In this document: piece by piece, positions 46,601 to 60,800 of the stretch
Layout: every line of letters starts with the position of its first letter
How positions within the stretch are numbered: position 1 is the first letter of the stretch
DNA from: Liolophura sinensis
Taxonomy: Eukaryota > Mollusca > Polyplacophora > Chitonida > Chitonidae
Assembly: GCF_032854445.1 (NCBI RefSeq)
Contig: NC_088298.1
Location: forward strand, 4,584,160-4,648,159
Length of the DNA stretch: 64,000 nt
Direction of reading: 5' to 3'
Notes under the pieces: model-generated
What the model was told of the DNA's origin: nothing
Databases searched by the model: none
The model's input: the letters and a program-made list of their open reading frames with translations, nothing else
Translations under genes and position numbers: made by a program

Positions 46601-49600
46601 CCTATTTAAATTCTTGTTTACCAAGCAAATGACTAATGGATCAGTAACTGACCCAAGCAGTGAAGCTAATTCAACAGCATCCGCCACACAACGATGTTTC
46701 AAGGATTGGAAGCAATGTATTGCACCGGTGACCGCAAATACCCCTCCCCTCGCCCCCCTCCCATGAGATATTAAGACGGTAACATATCAGAGCCAGAGTA
46801 CACAGTACATTTGATCATATATTGGCCAACCATTCAGTGCATTGAAATTTTGTCCGGTGAGTTGCAAAAACGTCCAGTAACTTTTAGTGATCAAGAGAAC
46901 AATTGTCCTGCTGGCTTTACGTATAATTTCTATCCCTGGTATCCACGGCAACAGATGGCAGAAAAACAAAACATCAGCCATTGAGAGTCGCAGATCTTAA
47001 CTGTGTTTTCCAACTTTGGTAGAATTTGCACAGTTTGATCTGTTAAATATCCCTTAATTCCGCATTGCCAATCTCAGGTTTGAAACCTGTAATAAAAAGT
47101 TTAAGGAACTACAGTGAAAATGTCTGGCATTTAAGTGAAAAACTTGAAAACTGTATGCAAGCCTTAGCGAGTTTTCAGTGACGATTGTTTTTGTTGCTAC
47201 ATGTACATGTATAGACGAGTTTTGAGCCTGAAATCCTTTTTGATTGTCGTTAAAGGTGAAAACAATGTCCTGCTGTACTACATGACATGTGTACCATGCG
47301 TCAGAAATGTTAGGTAACTGAAGAAAGTTTCTCAAAAGGTGTAAAATGACGAATGAAGAGCTAAACATTTGTGAACTTTTTGTGAAAAGATCCTGAAGGA
47401 AAGTGGTGTCATTTTTATCACCAGAATACCATGAGATGGGCGATGAGTAAATAAAGGTCAAGAAAAGCTGCCAGACATTTTTTGAGTAGTGACATGACAG
47501 AGTAGGATTTTTTAACTTTTGGCGACAGAAAAGTTCAAACACATAACTCACCTATTCACTGGTCAAAGTGATAAAATGATCGGGTTTGAATACAGTATGC
47601 TATATTTGGGTGTGATAAAGCAGTGTGATATTTTGAAGTGTAAATCCAGTTAAAATAAATAAATCTGTGTGACTTCATTTCCAGGTGGTAGGAATGGTTA
47701 CGGTGCTAAACTGTGCAACATCTTCAGCACAAAGTTTGTGGTGGAGACATCCTGTAAGGAATACAACAAGGCTTTTAAGCAGGTGAGGAAATAAAGATGG
47801 ACTGCCCGTCATTGTAGCTGTAATATGGCCAATTTCACTATGTTTTATTACATGTCCTTCACTATGTTTTATTACATGTCCTTCACTGTGGTTTTTTACC
47901 TGTTCTTCACTATGTTTTATTACATGTCCTTCGCTATGTTTTATTACATGTCCTTCACTGTGTTTTATTACCTGTCCTTCACTATGTTTTATTACATGTC
48001 CTTCACTGTGTTTTATTACCTGTCCTTCACTGTGTTTTATTACCTGTCCTTCACTGTGTTTTATTACATGTCCTTCACTGTGTTTTATTACCTGTCCTTC
48101 ACTGTGTTTTTTACATGTCCTTTACTATGTTTTATTACATGTCCTTCACTGTGTTTTATTGCATGTCCTTCACTGTTTTATTGCATGTCCTTCACTGTTT
48201 TATTTCCTTCACTGTTTTATTGCATGTCCTTCACTGTTTTATTGCATGTGTTGTACTGTATTTTTCTACATGTACATTTTTTTTACTTTATTTTCAGTCG
48301 CTGTGAGTTCAAGTCCAGCTCATGCTGACTTCCTCTCAGACCGTATGTGGAAAGGTCTGTCAGCCACCAGCAGATGGTCGTGGGTTTTCCCCACGGGCTC
48401 TGCCTGGCTTCCTTCCACCATAAGGCTGGTTGCGGTCGTATAAGTGAAATGTTCTTGAGTGCGGTGTAAAACACCAATCAGATAATAAATATTACATGTT
48501 TTACTGCATTTTGTTACATGTTGTTTTACTATATTTTCATTATGTGTTTTACTGTATTTTACTACAGGTGTTACTGTATTGTAATTGCACTTGTTTTACT
48601 GTATTTGTATTACACGTGTATTTTCTTTAGACATGGGGAGACAACATGACCAAGACTAAGGAGCCTACGATCACTCCCGCTAAAGGCGAAGACTTCACAG
48701 CGATTACATTCCACCCGGACTTGTCCAAGTTCAAAATGGAGAGCTTGGATAAGGACGTAGTTGATTTGTTCACACGTCGAGCATATGACATTGCTGCAGC
48801 CTCCAAAGGTGTTAAGGTCTTCCTGAATGGGAAACGCTTGCCCGTAAGTTGACAGTGAAGAACAAAGATTAAATAGGAAATATTTATTGGACTCACCAGT
48901 CAACCTGGTTGTTAACACTGTGTTCAACAATTTATTAGGTACATGACACCAGGGGCCTCCATGGTCTAGGTGGTTAGCGTGCCAGAACGGCGCAATGACC
49001 CAGGATTCTCTCTGTCTTACCAGTACGGTCACTGTGAGTTCAAGTTTAGCGTATCCTGACTTCCTCTCCGGCTGTACATGGGAAGGTCAGTCGGCAACTT
49101 GCGGATGATCATGGGATGGCTTCTCCCAGACTCTGCCTGGCTTCCTCCCACCATAATACTGGCTGCAATGACATAAAATAAATAAGTATATGAGGACTAT
49201 CAGGTTTATGGGTACTGTCAGTTTCTTTGATATGCAAAACTTACTTTGGGAAGTGAAGTAGCTAGGAGAACTGTGTACAGCTACAGCCAAGTCAGTATGT
49301 GCTTACATACCGGTGTATTTTATACAAGAATTAAACCTTCTTTCTGTTTGATTTGTAAGTGTAGAATCAAAGCCATGAACTCTTCTACCCTGGTCGTCTG
49401 TCCGTTTGTCCGCCTGCCTGCCTGCCTGCCTCCCACATTTCTCATGAGTATAACCATTATCTGTCTCCAGGTGAAGAGTTTCCGAGACTACATTGACCTG
49501 TTCATCAAGGACAAGACTGATGACAATGGCATGCCTCTCAAGGTCGTCTACGAGAAGGTCAGCGACCGCTGGGAGGTTGGGCTCACCCTGAGTGAGAAAG

Positions 49601-52600
49601 GCTTCCAGCAGGCCAGCTTTGTAAACAGTATTGCCACAACAAAGGTCAGCTACTCCTCGGTCACGAACAAATCGGTCCGTTTATTAACCATGGGACAAGA
49701 ACAGATTTGACTATTTTAGGCAGGGTCAGGGATAAGTCTGTCAGTCATCCTGGGTCAAGGACATGTCTGTCAGTAAGCTTACAGAAGGGTGGGGAAAGTT
49801 GAGGATTTTAGCCTCTGACAGCAATGCAACGGCATGCTCCAAGAAATTTTATAAATTGCAAGTCAATATGATATTCTGTGAGAGCCTTGAATTCTGTGAG
49901 GGGCCGCCTGTAACATGTTCTGTGAGGGCCTTGAATTCTGCGAGGGTCCGTCTGTAACATATTCTGTGAGCGGCCGCCAGTAACATGTTCTGTGAGAGCC
50001 TTGAATTCTGTGAGGGGCCGCTTGTAACATGTTCTGTGAGGGCCTTGAATTCTGTGAGGGGCCGTCTGTCACATGTTCTATGAGAGCCTTGAATTCTGTG
50101 AGGGGCCGTCTGTAACATGTTCTGTGAGAGCCTTGAATTCTGTGAGGGGCCGTCTGTAACATATTCTGTGAGCGGCCGCCAGTAACATGTTCTGTGAGAG
50201 CCTTGAATTCTGTGAGGGGCCGCTTGTAACATGTTCTGTGAGGGCCTTGAATTCTGTGAGGGGCCGTCTGTAACATGTTCTATGAGAGCCTTGAATTCTG
50301 TGAGGGGCCGTCTGTAACATGTTCTATGAGAGCCATGAATTCTGTGAGGGGCCGTCTGTAACATGTTCTGTGAGAGCCTTGAATTCTGTGAGGGGCCGTC
50401 TGTAACATATTCTGTGAGCGGCCGCCAGTAACATGTTCTGTGAGAGCCTTGAATTCTGTGAGGGGCCGCTTGTAACATGTTCTGTGAGGGCCTTGAATTC
50501 TGTGAGGGGCCGTCTGTAACATGTTCTGTGAGGGCCTTGAATTCTGTGAGGGGCCGTCTGTAACATGTTCTGTGAGGGCCTTGAATTCTGTGAGGGGCCG
50601 TTTGTAACATGTTCTGTGAGGGCCTTGAATTCTGTGAGGGGCCGTCTGTAACATGTTCTGTGAGGGCCTTGAATTCTGTGAGGGGCCGTCTGTAACATGT
50701 TCTGTGAGGGCCTTGAATTCTGTGAGGGGCCGTCTGTAACATGTTCTATGAGAGCCTTGAATTCTGTGAGGGGCCGTCTGTAACATGTTCTGTGAGAGCC
50801 TTGAATTCTGTGAGGGGCCGCTTGTAACATGTTCTGTGAGAGCCTTGAATTCTGTGAGGGGCCGTCTGTAACATATTCTGTGAGGGGCCGCCTGTAACAT
50901 GTTCTGTGAGAGCCTCGAATTCTGTGAGGGACCGTCTGTAACATATTCTGTGAGGGACCGCCTGTAACATGTTCTATGAGAGCCTTGAATTCTGTGAGGG
51001 ACCGTCAGTAACATATTCTGTGAGGGACCGCCTGTAACATGTTCTGTCAGAGCCTTGAATTCTGTGAGGGACCGCCTGTAACATATTCTGTGAGGGACCG
51101 CCTGTAACATGTTCTATGAGAGCCTTGAATTCTGTGAGGGACCGCCTGTAACATGTTCTGTGAGGGGCCGTCTGTAACATATTCTGTGAGGGACCGCCTG
51201 TAACATGTTCTGTGAGAGCCTTGAATTCTGTGAGGGACCGCCTGTAACATGTTCTATGAGGGCCTTGAATTCTGCGAGGGGTCGCCTCTAACATGTTCTA
51301 TGAGAGCCTTGAATTCTGTGAGGGACCATCTGTAACATATTCTGTGAGCGGCCGCCAGTAACATTTTCTACGAGAGCCTTGAATTCTGTGAGGGGCCGCT
51401 TGTAACATGTTCTGTGAGAGCCTTGAATTCTGTGAGGGACCGCCTGTAACATGTTCTATGAGAGCCTTGAATTCTGCGAGGGGTCACCTCTAACATGTTC
51501 TATGAGAGCCTTGAATTCTGTGAGGGACCATCTGTAACATATTCTGTGAGGGCCTTGAATTCTGTGAGGGGTCGCCTGTAACATGTTCTATGAGAGCCTT
51601 GAATTCTGTGAGGGACCGTCTGTAACATATTCTGTGAGGGACTGCCTGTAACATGTTCTGTGAGAGCCTTGAATTCTGTGAGGGGCCATCTGTAACATAT
51701 TCTGTGAGGGACCACCTGTAACATGTTCTATGAGAGCCTTGAATTCTGTGAGGTACCATCTGTAACATATTCTGTGAGGGACCGCCTGTAACATGTTCTA
51801 TGAGAGCCTTGAATTCTGTGAGGGACCATCTGTAACATATTCTGTGAGCGGCCGCCAGTAACATGTTCTATGAGAGCCTTGAATTCTGTGAGGGGCCGCT
51901 TGTAACATGTTCTGTGAGAGCTTAAATTCTGTGTGGGGCCACCTATAACACGTTCTTTTAATCATTTTGTGTAATGTCATGAAGGTATTATCACAAAACT
52001 TTCAGATTTCACGTAATTTTTTTCTGTGAATGAATGTTTAAGGAAAGTTAGAAGAAAAAATTTCCAAAGATTTTATGAAAGTGTGTTTATGGGTCGTTTC
52101 TCAACGCGTTGTTTTCAGGGAGGTCGACACGTCGACTACATCACAGACCAGGTGACTGCCAAGCTTATAGAGGTTGTTAAGAAGAAGAACAAAGGTGGCG
52201 TCAACATCAAGCCGTTCCAGGTGAGTGATTCAGTATCACCAGTCTAGCAGGAAAAATAATACGTTTAAATCCAAGTCTGGAACTGAAAGTCTTTGAAATA
52301 CAATACAGGGGGGTTTTGAGTTATGAAGCTGTGACATCATAGTGACCTTCATTCGTGATGTGACAACGTCGCTTCAAGGCACCTTTGGGTGAGGAACTGC
52401 ATGTTAGCATTGGCGGGTATATACAAAAATGAAAATAAATCACCAAACCTAACTCTAATTATCTGACTTACCTAATTATTAGGTGAAAGACGTCCTATTC
52501 AAGCTCTGAGGTAGGAGATAAATAATTGATAAATTGTGCACTTTAATTAAATAAAATTTGACCTCTTCCTCTCCAGATTAAATCTCACATTTGGGTGTTT

Positions 52601-55600
52601 GTGAACTGTCTGATCGAGAATCCAACCTTTGATCTCAAACTAAGGAGAACATGACGCTGCAGCCCAAAAACTTTGGGCTCCAAATGTGTGCTGACTCAGC
52701 AGTTCATGAACCAGGTAAGGAATTCATGTATCCCCAACTCAAGAACTTAATATTTAAATATCGTGTTTAAAAAGTTGGATATTTATGAGGGGTTATTTTT
52801 TCCTTTTCTTCTGTTTTCGTTTTATTTTTTTTGGCAGTTTTACAGGGGAAATGATCTTCTGGGTTTTAGCATAAGATAATAGAACAATTTAAACGAACAT
52901 TATTTTTTTAACTATTTTTATCTTTTCTTTTCTCTTTAGTCTGTCAAGTGTTGGGATCATTGAAGGGATTTTAACCTGGATGAGGTTCAAAGCTCAAACA
53001 CAGCTGCAGAAAAAATGCCACGGGTCGAAACACTCAAAACTGAAAGGGCATCCCGAAATTAGACGATGCCAATGAGGCAGGAACCAAGAACTCCTTAGGC
53101 TGCACTCTGATCTTAACAGAGGAGACTCAGCCAAATCATTGGCTGTGGCAGGCCTCGGGGTGATTGGTCGAGACAAGTACGGCGTTTTCCCGCTCAGGGG
53201 TAAAGTCCTCAATGTACGAGAAGCCACACATAAACAGGTAAGTCAATTAGTTTTTGTGCTGCTTGTCATTCAGTGGCTAGTTTGTACGAGATGTGACTTC
53301 AGGCCCATAAATGACCTAAAATTTCGTCCTAAGAAAGTGCATTTTGAAAGGCAAATAAATACACGCACAAAATATTATTTTCGGCGCTGAAACTTTCTGA
53401 AACAATTTTCCAATAGAGTATCATCCCAGATTCCAAGCAAACCTTAAAGCGCCTTTCTAAAATCATTAGAACTCTCCAAATCAGGAAAAATGGGCAAGTT
53501 AGTCATGGACGAAATTTCGGGTCATTTAGGGTACATCTGATATTGTTATCAGTCAGTATATAACTTGGGTCCTTTACCTGTAAGGAAAACGTTCTGGAGT
53601 GGTAATAAACTCCAAACCTGCCAAGCTTCACTGCCATTATGTAATTGAAAATTTCATATGTACAGCATTAAAATCTAATCATATAAATCAACAAATGGAA
53701 ACAGTTGCTCTGTACAGATTTTCACTGTGATTGCTCACCATTCTGTCTCTGACTTTCCTCAGATTATGGAAAATGCCGAGATCAACAATCTGATCAAGAT
53801 TATGGGGCTACAGTTCAAGGAGAAGTATGAGGATCGGGAGCGGCTCAAGACGCTACGCTACGGCAAGATCATGATCATGACAGATCAGGATCAAGATGGA
53901 TCTCACATCAAAGGCCTTCTCATTAACTTCATTCATCATTTCTGGCCAAACCTTCTCAAGTTTAACGTAGTTGAGGAGTTTATCACTCCAATTGTCAAGG
54001 TATTCCTTCTGCCCAAACCTTTTCAAGTTCATCACTCAATTTGTCAAGGTATTCTTTCTGCCCAAAACCTCCTCAAGTCTCTGTCCAAACCTGCTCAAAA
54101 TTTAAAGTATTCAGGGAGTTTGTATTGCAAAACTTTTCTTTTCATCTTTGCCTTCTATCTTGTAAAAGACCAGAAAGCTGTTAAAAAAACCACAGTGACC
54201 TTATTTGACTTTTGTACTGTACAGGGAAATGTGTTTTTCTTTGTCAGACTTTTTTTCATGGGTTAAATGTTTCTAAATCTATGTTGTACAGGTGTCAAAA
54301 GGAAAAAATGAGCTGTCATTTTACAGTTTACCGGAGTTTGAAGAGTGGAAGAGAGACACAGATAACTGGCACACATGGAAGATAAAGTACTACAAAGGTA
54401 TTTACCTCAGGATTACTTATGCCTGCACAGGTACAGTGTAACTAGCACAACTCTTTACTTTTCCCATGTCAGATGCCAATGTAAGTTTTATCGTCATATT
54501 CATGATTGGTGGAGGCCTCCATGGCTTAGTGGTTAGAGGGATTGTGCAGCGCAATGGCCGAGGAGCCTGTCACTAATGCAGTTGCTATGAGTTCAAGTCT
54601 CATGCTGGTTTTCTCTCTGGTCATTCTTGGGAAGGTTTGCCAACAACTTGCCGATGATCGTGGGTTTCAGCCCAGTCTCCTCCCAATCAAATCACTAAAT
54701 ATATTCATTATTGCTCATAATTTATTCTTCTGAGAGGCTGCCCATTAGTTTATATTCATTATTTAATCCATGCTCACATGGTGTGATTGATTGAATTGGC
54801 TCATCACATTCAACCAGTGACATCAAAAACAGGAGAAATGTACGTATATGTCCTTGTAAAATTCAACAAATTTTTACAAAATGCAGCTTTACAAATTTGC
54901 CTAGCCTTGTAATTCCCACTGATGAGTTATAGTAGCCCCATGTCTCAGTTTCTCTGATGCGTGCCTCTAGGTTTGGGAACCAGCACGTCAAAGGAGGCCA
55001 AAGATTACTTCTCAGACATGGACCGTCACAGAATTCCGTTCAAGTATGCTGGAGCCGAAGACGATGCCTCTATTGTGCTGGTAAGCTCAGTGGAATATAG
55101 AGAAATGAATTTTTGGTTAATGTGCATGACAGGTGTAAATGTTGAAGAGGCAAGCCTTCTCTGGTTTATTTGTTGCAGTAGCATTAATCCCGCCACAGCT
55201 GATTGGCTACCAGGGCGAGGTTGCTCAAAAGTGTCTTAACTTTATGATGGTAAAGGGTATTTATGATGGACTATCTGGTTTTTTTTTTTTTTTTTTTTGC
55301 TTCATGGGGCATTTTAAATCTTTCCTGAGGGCAAACTTGTATGACTTATCAAAGACTCAGTGTTGGAACTTTTGGGACTCTTCGGTAAAAAGGTACCAAA
55401 CATATACGTAGTCATGTAGAGACAACAACAGAAATGTTGACGAAAGGCAGTTACGTATGCGAATGTGTCCCTGCTCGATTTTCTGTATTGGGCATCTGAA
55501 ATGTGCAAAATGTTTTGCCTTGCCCTTATTGCAGTGTCTGGAGGTCATATTTATCATCATATTTGCGGGTTTTTCGTGGCCCCAAGTGGGCTTTCGACAG

Positions 55601-57789
55601 CTCTATTGTAGGCGCAAAAGTTACGATCTGTCAAGGGCTTAAATTTGTTTTGAGAAACAGTGACTTCAAATGAGACCAGAACACTTAGACCTGTTCATTG
55701 AAGTTGAATCCCGCCCTGGCCCTTTTGGCCGTAGCTTTAGGTATGGAGGTAACAGCCCAAAACCAGAATTTGATCTGTAACTTGTGGTGAATCCATGTTC
55801 AAAGCTTTCGTTCAGTATGATAAATTGTTATGGAGATAACTGTTTCATGATCAGGCGTAAAGGTATGTTCCAATGTGTATACCACTATAAAGGCGACATA
55901 AACTTTATTTTCTGTTTTATGGGAGAGCCAGTAGGAAAAAAAATATATAATTAATTGAATAAATGTGAAAATTTATATTTTGTCCATTGTTGATATTTTT
56001 TACAATTTTCTCAGAGGGCCTCAGATTGTGTAAATACCTTAAAATGAGCTAAATTTCATCCATGACTGTCTTCCCCATTTATCCTGATTCTGAGAGCCTA
56101 TTGATTATAGAAAAGTGTTTTGAGGTTTGCGTGGAAGATCAGATGATATTCTATGAGAAAACTATGTTTCTCTGCCAAAAATGATATTTTGTGACATTTA
56201 CTTGCCTCTAAAAATGTGCTTTTGTGGGCGAAATTTTAGGTCATTAGGGTACGTCATCAAGAGAAAATATAGTCTCCACATTAGTTGGTTTTAAAGTTTT
56301 ATTTTTATACCCATCGACAACATTGTAAAAAGATTTATTCTGCCCATGAAACAACAATAAAAATTGTTGTGGCGTAAGGGAACAACAAATAACTAAATTA
56401 GCAAAGTGTTACGATATCTTACACGGCAGAGAGTACGTTTTCTGATTTGTAGTTATTCTTGAATGTCTCCCTATTAATGTAAATCATGGACTTCTTCAGC
56501 CTCTGGATTGAAATGTCCTCACACTTTCTGTTTAGGCCTTCAGCAAGAAGAAGATCGAGGAGCGAAAACAATGGCTGACCAACTGGATGGAAGAGCGGAC
56601 ACGCCGTCTGGAGATGGGACTGCCAGAGGTATGGACATGAGTGAAAATCAGGCCAAACCTTCCCCACAGGCTAGTCTGTAGTGAACCATAGCTCTCCATT
56701 GTTTCCACCACAGGCTAGTCTGTAGTGAACCACTAGCTCTCCATTGTTTCCACCACAGGCTAGTCTGTAGTGAACCACTAGCTTTCCATTGTTTCCACCA
56801 CAGGCTAGTCTGTAGTGAACCACTAGCCCTCCTGTGGTTGCTCCAAAGGCTAGCCTGTAGTGAACCTCTAGCCCTCCAGTTGTTCCCCACATACTAGCCT
56901 GTAGTGAACCACTAGCCCTCCTGTGGTTCCCCAAAGGCTAGGCTGTAGTGAATCTCTAGCCCTCCAGTTGTTCCCCACATACTAGCCTGTAGTGAACCAC
57001 TAGCCCTCCAGTGGTAAATAGTGAGAAATGCCAAGCTAAAAAAAAAACTCTTTTTCAATACTTGTTCTGAAGCACTCTCAATGTGTTGTTTCAGCTATAC
57101 CTGTATGGTAAAGAGACAAAGAACATCAGCTACAATGAGTTTGTGAACCGTGAACTTGTCCTGTTCAGCAATACCGACAACGTGAGGTCAATTCCGAGTC
57201 TGGTGGACGGGTTCAAACCCGGCCAGAGGAAGGTCATGTTCACCTGCTTTAAGAGGAATGACAAGAAGGAGGTCAAGGTCGCACAGTTGGCTGGTTCCGT
57301 CGCTGAGCTGTCGGCCTACCATCATGGTGAGGTGAGTGACTGGGGGATAGGGCTCAAGGAGGCCGAGTGGGTGACTGAAATGGGAGACTCGAGGACAAGT
57401 TACACAGAAGGTGCAAATGACTGTAGAACGCATCGTTTTCTTCTGTGACATTGCAGTGTGTTTGCTCTTCATGTATGTTTTTATGAGCGCACGGACACTG
57501 ATAATTGTGACATAATAAAGGAAAGAGCAAAGCTTTGGACCATCTTGATACGGACAGGAAAGAGTTTTACCAGTTCCCCATTAGTCCAGTGTACAGGGCC
57601 TTGAGAGTGACTGGATGAATGATTATGGCTTAACACGAGGGGCCGTTAGTAGAGATAATCTCAGCTGATTTTGATGGATTAGACTCATCTGCGAAGCTGG
57701 TGTTCTAAAACTTAGACTTGCTGGAATCTATCTCAGGGCATTAGTTTGATTTCTGTGATTTTTTTGAGAGATAACTGAAAATTTACAGT

Positions 57790-57843
<54 letters not shown>

Positions 57844-60800
57844 AAATCAAGACCTGATTACCCACGAGAATGACTACTATCATGTATGTGTAACTTTGAA
57901 AAAATGTGGTAGGATAAGTCAGTTTGGGAACTGACTTGTGTGCCGTTGTTGTTGTGATTGTAGAACTCCCTCATGGGAACTATCATCAACTTGGCTCAGA
58001 ATTTTGTGGGTTCTAACAACCTCAACCTTCTGCAGCCCCTGGGTCAGTTTGGGACGAGAATCCACGGGGGTAAGGATGCTGCCAGCCCCCGTTACATCTT
58101 CACCATGCTCAGGTAAGACTGACGGGTCACTACACATTCACAGCAGGTTCAGGCTGGGTTTTAGAGGAGGGCGTCTTTAACATCAGCTGAACTCCTGGCT
58201 TAACGGAGTACCAAACCAGTGTGATAACATCTGTCCTCATAACTCAGAAATTAGTGAGGCCCATGACCATAGTTAAAAAGTTCATAAAAGACAACAAATA
58301 ATTTAACCTTAGTTACTTCGGAAGAGGGTTGGAAACTGTCCTGAACGGTCACAGACATTTGTTCGGACATTCTTGGTAACTGTCTAAATCAGCTGTTAGT
58401 GCGGAATTCTTGAAAGGCCTTGGAATATGCCATTGTAAAAAAGCCAGACACACAATGTTGTGTCATTCATACCCTGCACCCACATGGATAATAGGCAAAA
58501 CAGTGTTCAGGTGACGTCCGCTAAAAAAACAGCTGTAGAAACTTGTAGAAAAAATATACCTCATGCCAGGTTGGATCAAATTTGTAACACGGCTCCATTT
58601 TTGATTTTCTCAGTGTGTGCCATTTTGCTTACTTTGAACTCTGATATGTCGGTTAAGCAACATCACAAAAGTAAAAAGGTATACTTTTTCAACTCTTTAA
58701 CACTTTAGCGATACATATATACATTTGGTCTGGTGTTGGCTTTTCTCTTAAGTTTACATATTAATGTACATGTATTGTTCTCCTTCCAGTTTTGATTGAC
58801 TTGGGTGTTCTTTTTTTTTTTTTGTATTGATTATTCACTGAGTACAGCACTCCACCTTAAGATCTTATTGACCTTGATGCACTGGTTTTCAGTCCCCTGG
58901 CCCGAATCTTGTTCAACATCAACGACGACCCGTTGCTGAACAGCTTATACGACGACAACCAGAAGATTGAACCTGAGTTCTACGTGCCCATCATACCCAT
59001 GGTGCTGGTGAATGGAGCCGAGGGCATAGGAACAGGGTGGAGCACCAAAATCCTCAACCACGATGTGCGTGAGGTCGTGGCCAACATCAAGAGGCTGATT
59101 GATGGAGATGAACCAGAGGTCATGGTAAGATCACATGATTGTCACGTGATGGCTGCTAAATTTGAATATTTGTGTTTTAGTTGGGTTCATTGAACTGTTG
59201 AGGAAAGTTTTAATTGAATGTTACATATTTTCTTCGGTTCCATGTTTATCAGTAACAACCAGACATAGAATTTCATGTTTTGTTTATTTGCTTGTCTTGT
59301 GGAATTTATCAGGGGTTTCTGGAAATACAATATTTGGAGTTTCATACTTGCAGAGTTAGCCTCCTTTAATACAGTGTTGAATCCATGAAGTTTTCTGTTT
59401 ATTTGTTGTTGTAGAATCAAATGGCCTGCCAAACGTAGCCATCAGTTTAAGCAAATAGGCCAATTAAAGCTTGAAAGTTTACGATAAATGACCTAAAGTT
59501 TCGCACGTGAGTTTCTGTCGATTACTCTCACATGATCTGAGTTGGCAGCAAGATGAAAGAAGAGAGTGATTAGCCCCCTGTCCATTTTGTTACCCTTGGC
59601 AGCTCTGGCTGCTAATCCTGTAACAGACTTGCTACATTGGGTCAAGTCATAGTGAGGTGTGCAGACTTGTAGGCCTTATATACATCTCTAAATATACCCC
59701 ATGAATGAAATCAAAGAAAGTATCAACACAGGTGATGTCTATTACAAACCTTTAAATTCCCAACACCGTCTGAAATCATGACCGCGCCAAACAAGGAATG
59801 TACATGTACAACGTGCACTGCAGACGAATCGATTATTCGGGCTAGACCTACGTGGAAGTCATATCACGCTGTTATCTGGTTAACAGTTGTCTGTTAAGAG
59901 CTCTCAGTATGCAGCGAATATGTGTACAAATGTATGTCGACTAAAAATGAATTTCACTGAGAAATCTGTCATCAGCTGCCTGTGTCCATGTAATTCAAAT
60001 TTAGTACCGGTATCTCGGTCAACATGCACGTTTTGTTTTGTTACAATTAGAACTGTCCTATTGCAGAAGAGTTACCTTTCCTGCGTTTTGAAATTGGGAA
60101 CTCCCCATTAAACATAGAAAAGATAGCTTCCAAAAACAACCACGTTTAACTTTGACCCCTTTTCGGGACCACTGTGTGCGAATCCGGCATATTGGGAGTT
60201 AGGACAAGACAGGATTTGTTCGTGTTGTTGACATATTGGAAGTTCGCACAACACCCTGACTGGCTATATATTAAAATAAAGTGCATGCTTTATGATTACC
60301 AATATGCAAATATGCACAGGTGTCGCCTGCGACAGGTAAGATTATTATTTTGCCTTTGGTCGGCCAAAATCCTGCAATCGACAGATATAATAGACACGTG
60401 GAGATTTCGAGCCCTGTGATTGTAAGTTGTCACTTTAATCGCAGTTTGATATCTCCTGCTGGTGGTTCTGCTGCAAGTAAGGATTCATGGGGTGCTAAGT
60501 TCTGTTATAGCTTTGTACATGAAGAGCTCTTCATGCATATTAACAGATATTTGACATGCCACGTGGAAAGGTGGTCTGGGTGGTCACGCTCAAACTGACT
60601 ATTCTACAGACAGTTTTCTCCTGAATTCCCTTTCGTCATGCAATGGCATTAAACAATCAAAATGCACTGTTTTTGAAGTAAATCTTTATGTACTAAATTC
60701 ATTATGAGGAAAACACGAACTGTTGGTGACAGGAGTATAGACTATGTTTATTACATTCTTGAACTATCAGTATAATCCCCTGATCACCGCCGATGATCTC

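Noticed and set aside
47054..47551. 165-codon minus frame inside TOP2 intron 5
   Set aside because: The longest non-repetitive frame without an assignment, but there is no recognisable domain, it is antisense to TOP2, and no splice or promoter support is seen. An expressed antisense gene cannot be excluded without RNA data.
47825..48328. 167-codon plus frame repeating MSFTVFYY
   Set aside because: A 24-bp minisatellite read in a stop-free frame, intronic, ending in a SINE.
49849..51864. Minus-strand frames up to 297 codons with 44-residue repeats
   Set aside because: Purely produced by the 44-bp minisatellite in TOP2 intron 8. All three frames carry the same peptide, and the strand is opposite to the host gene.
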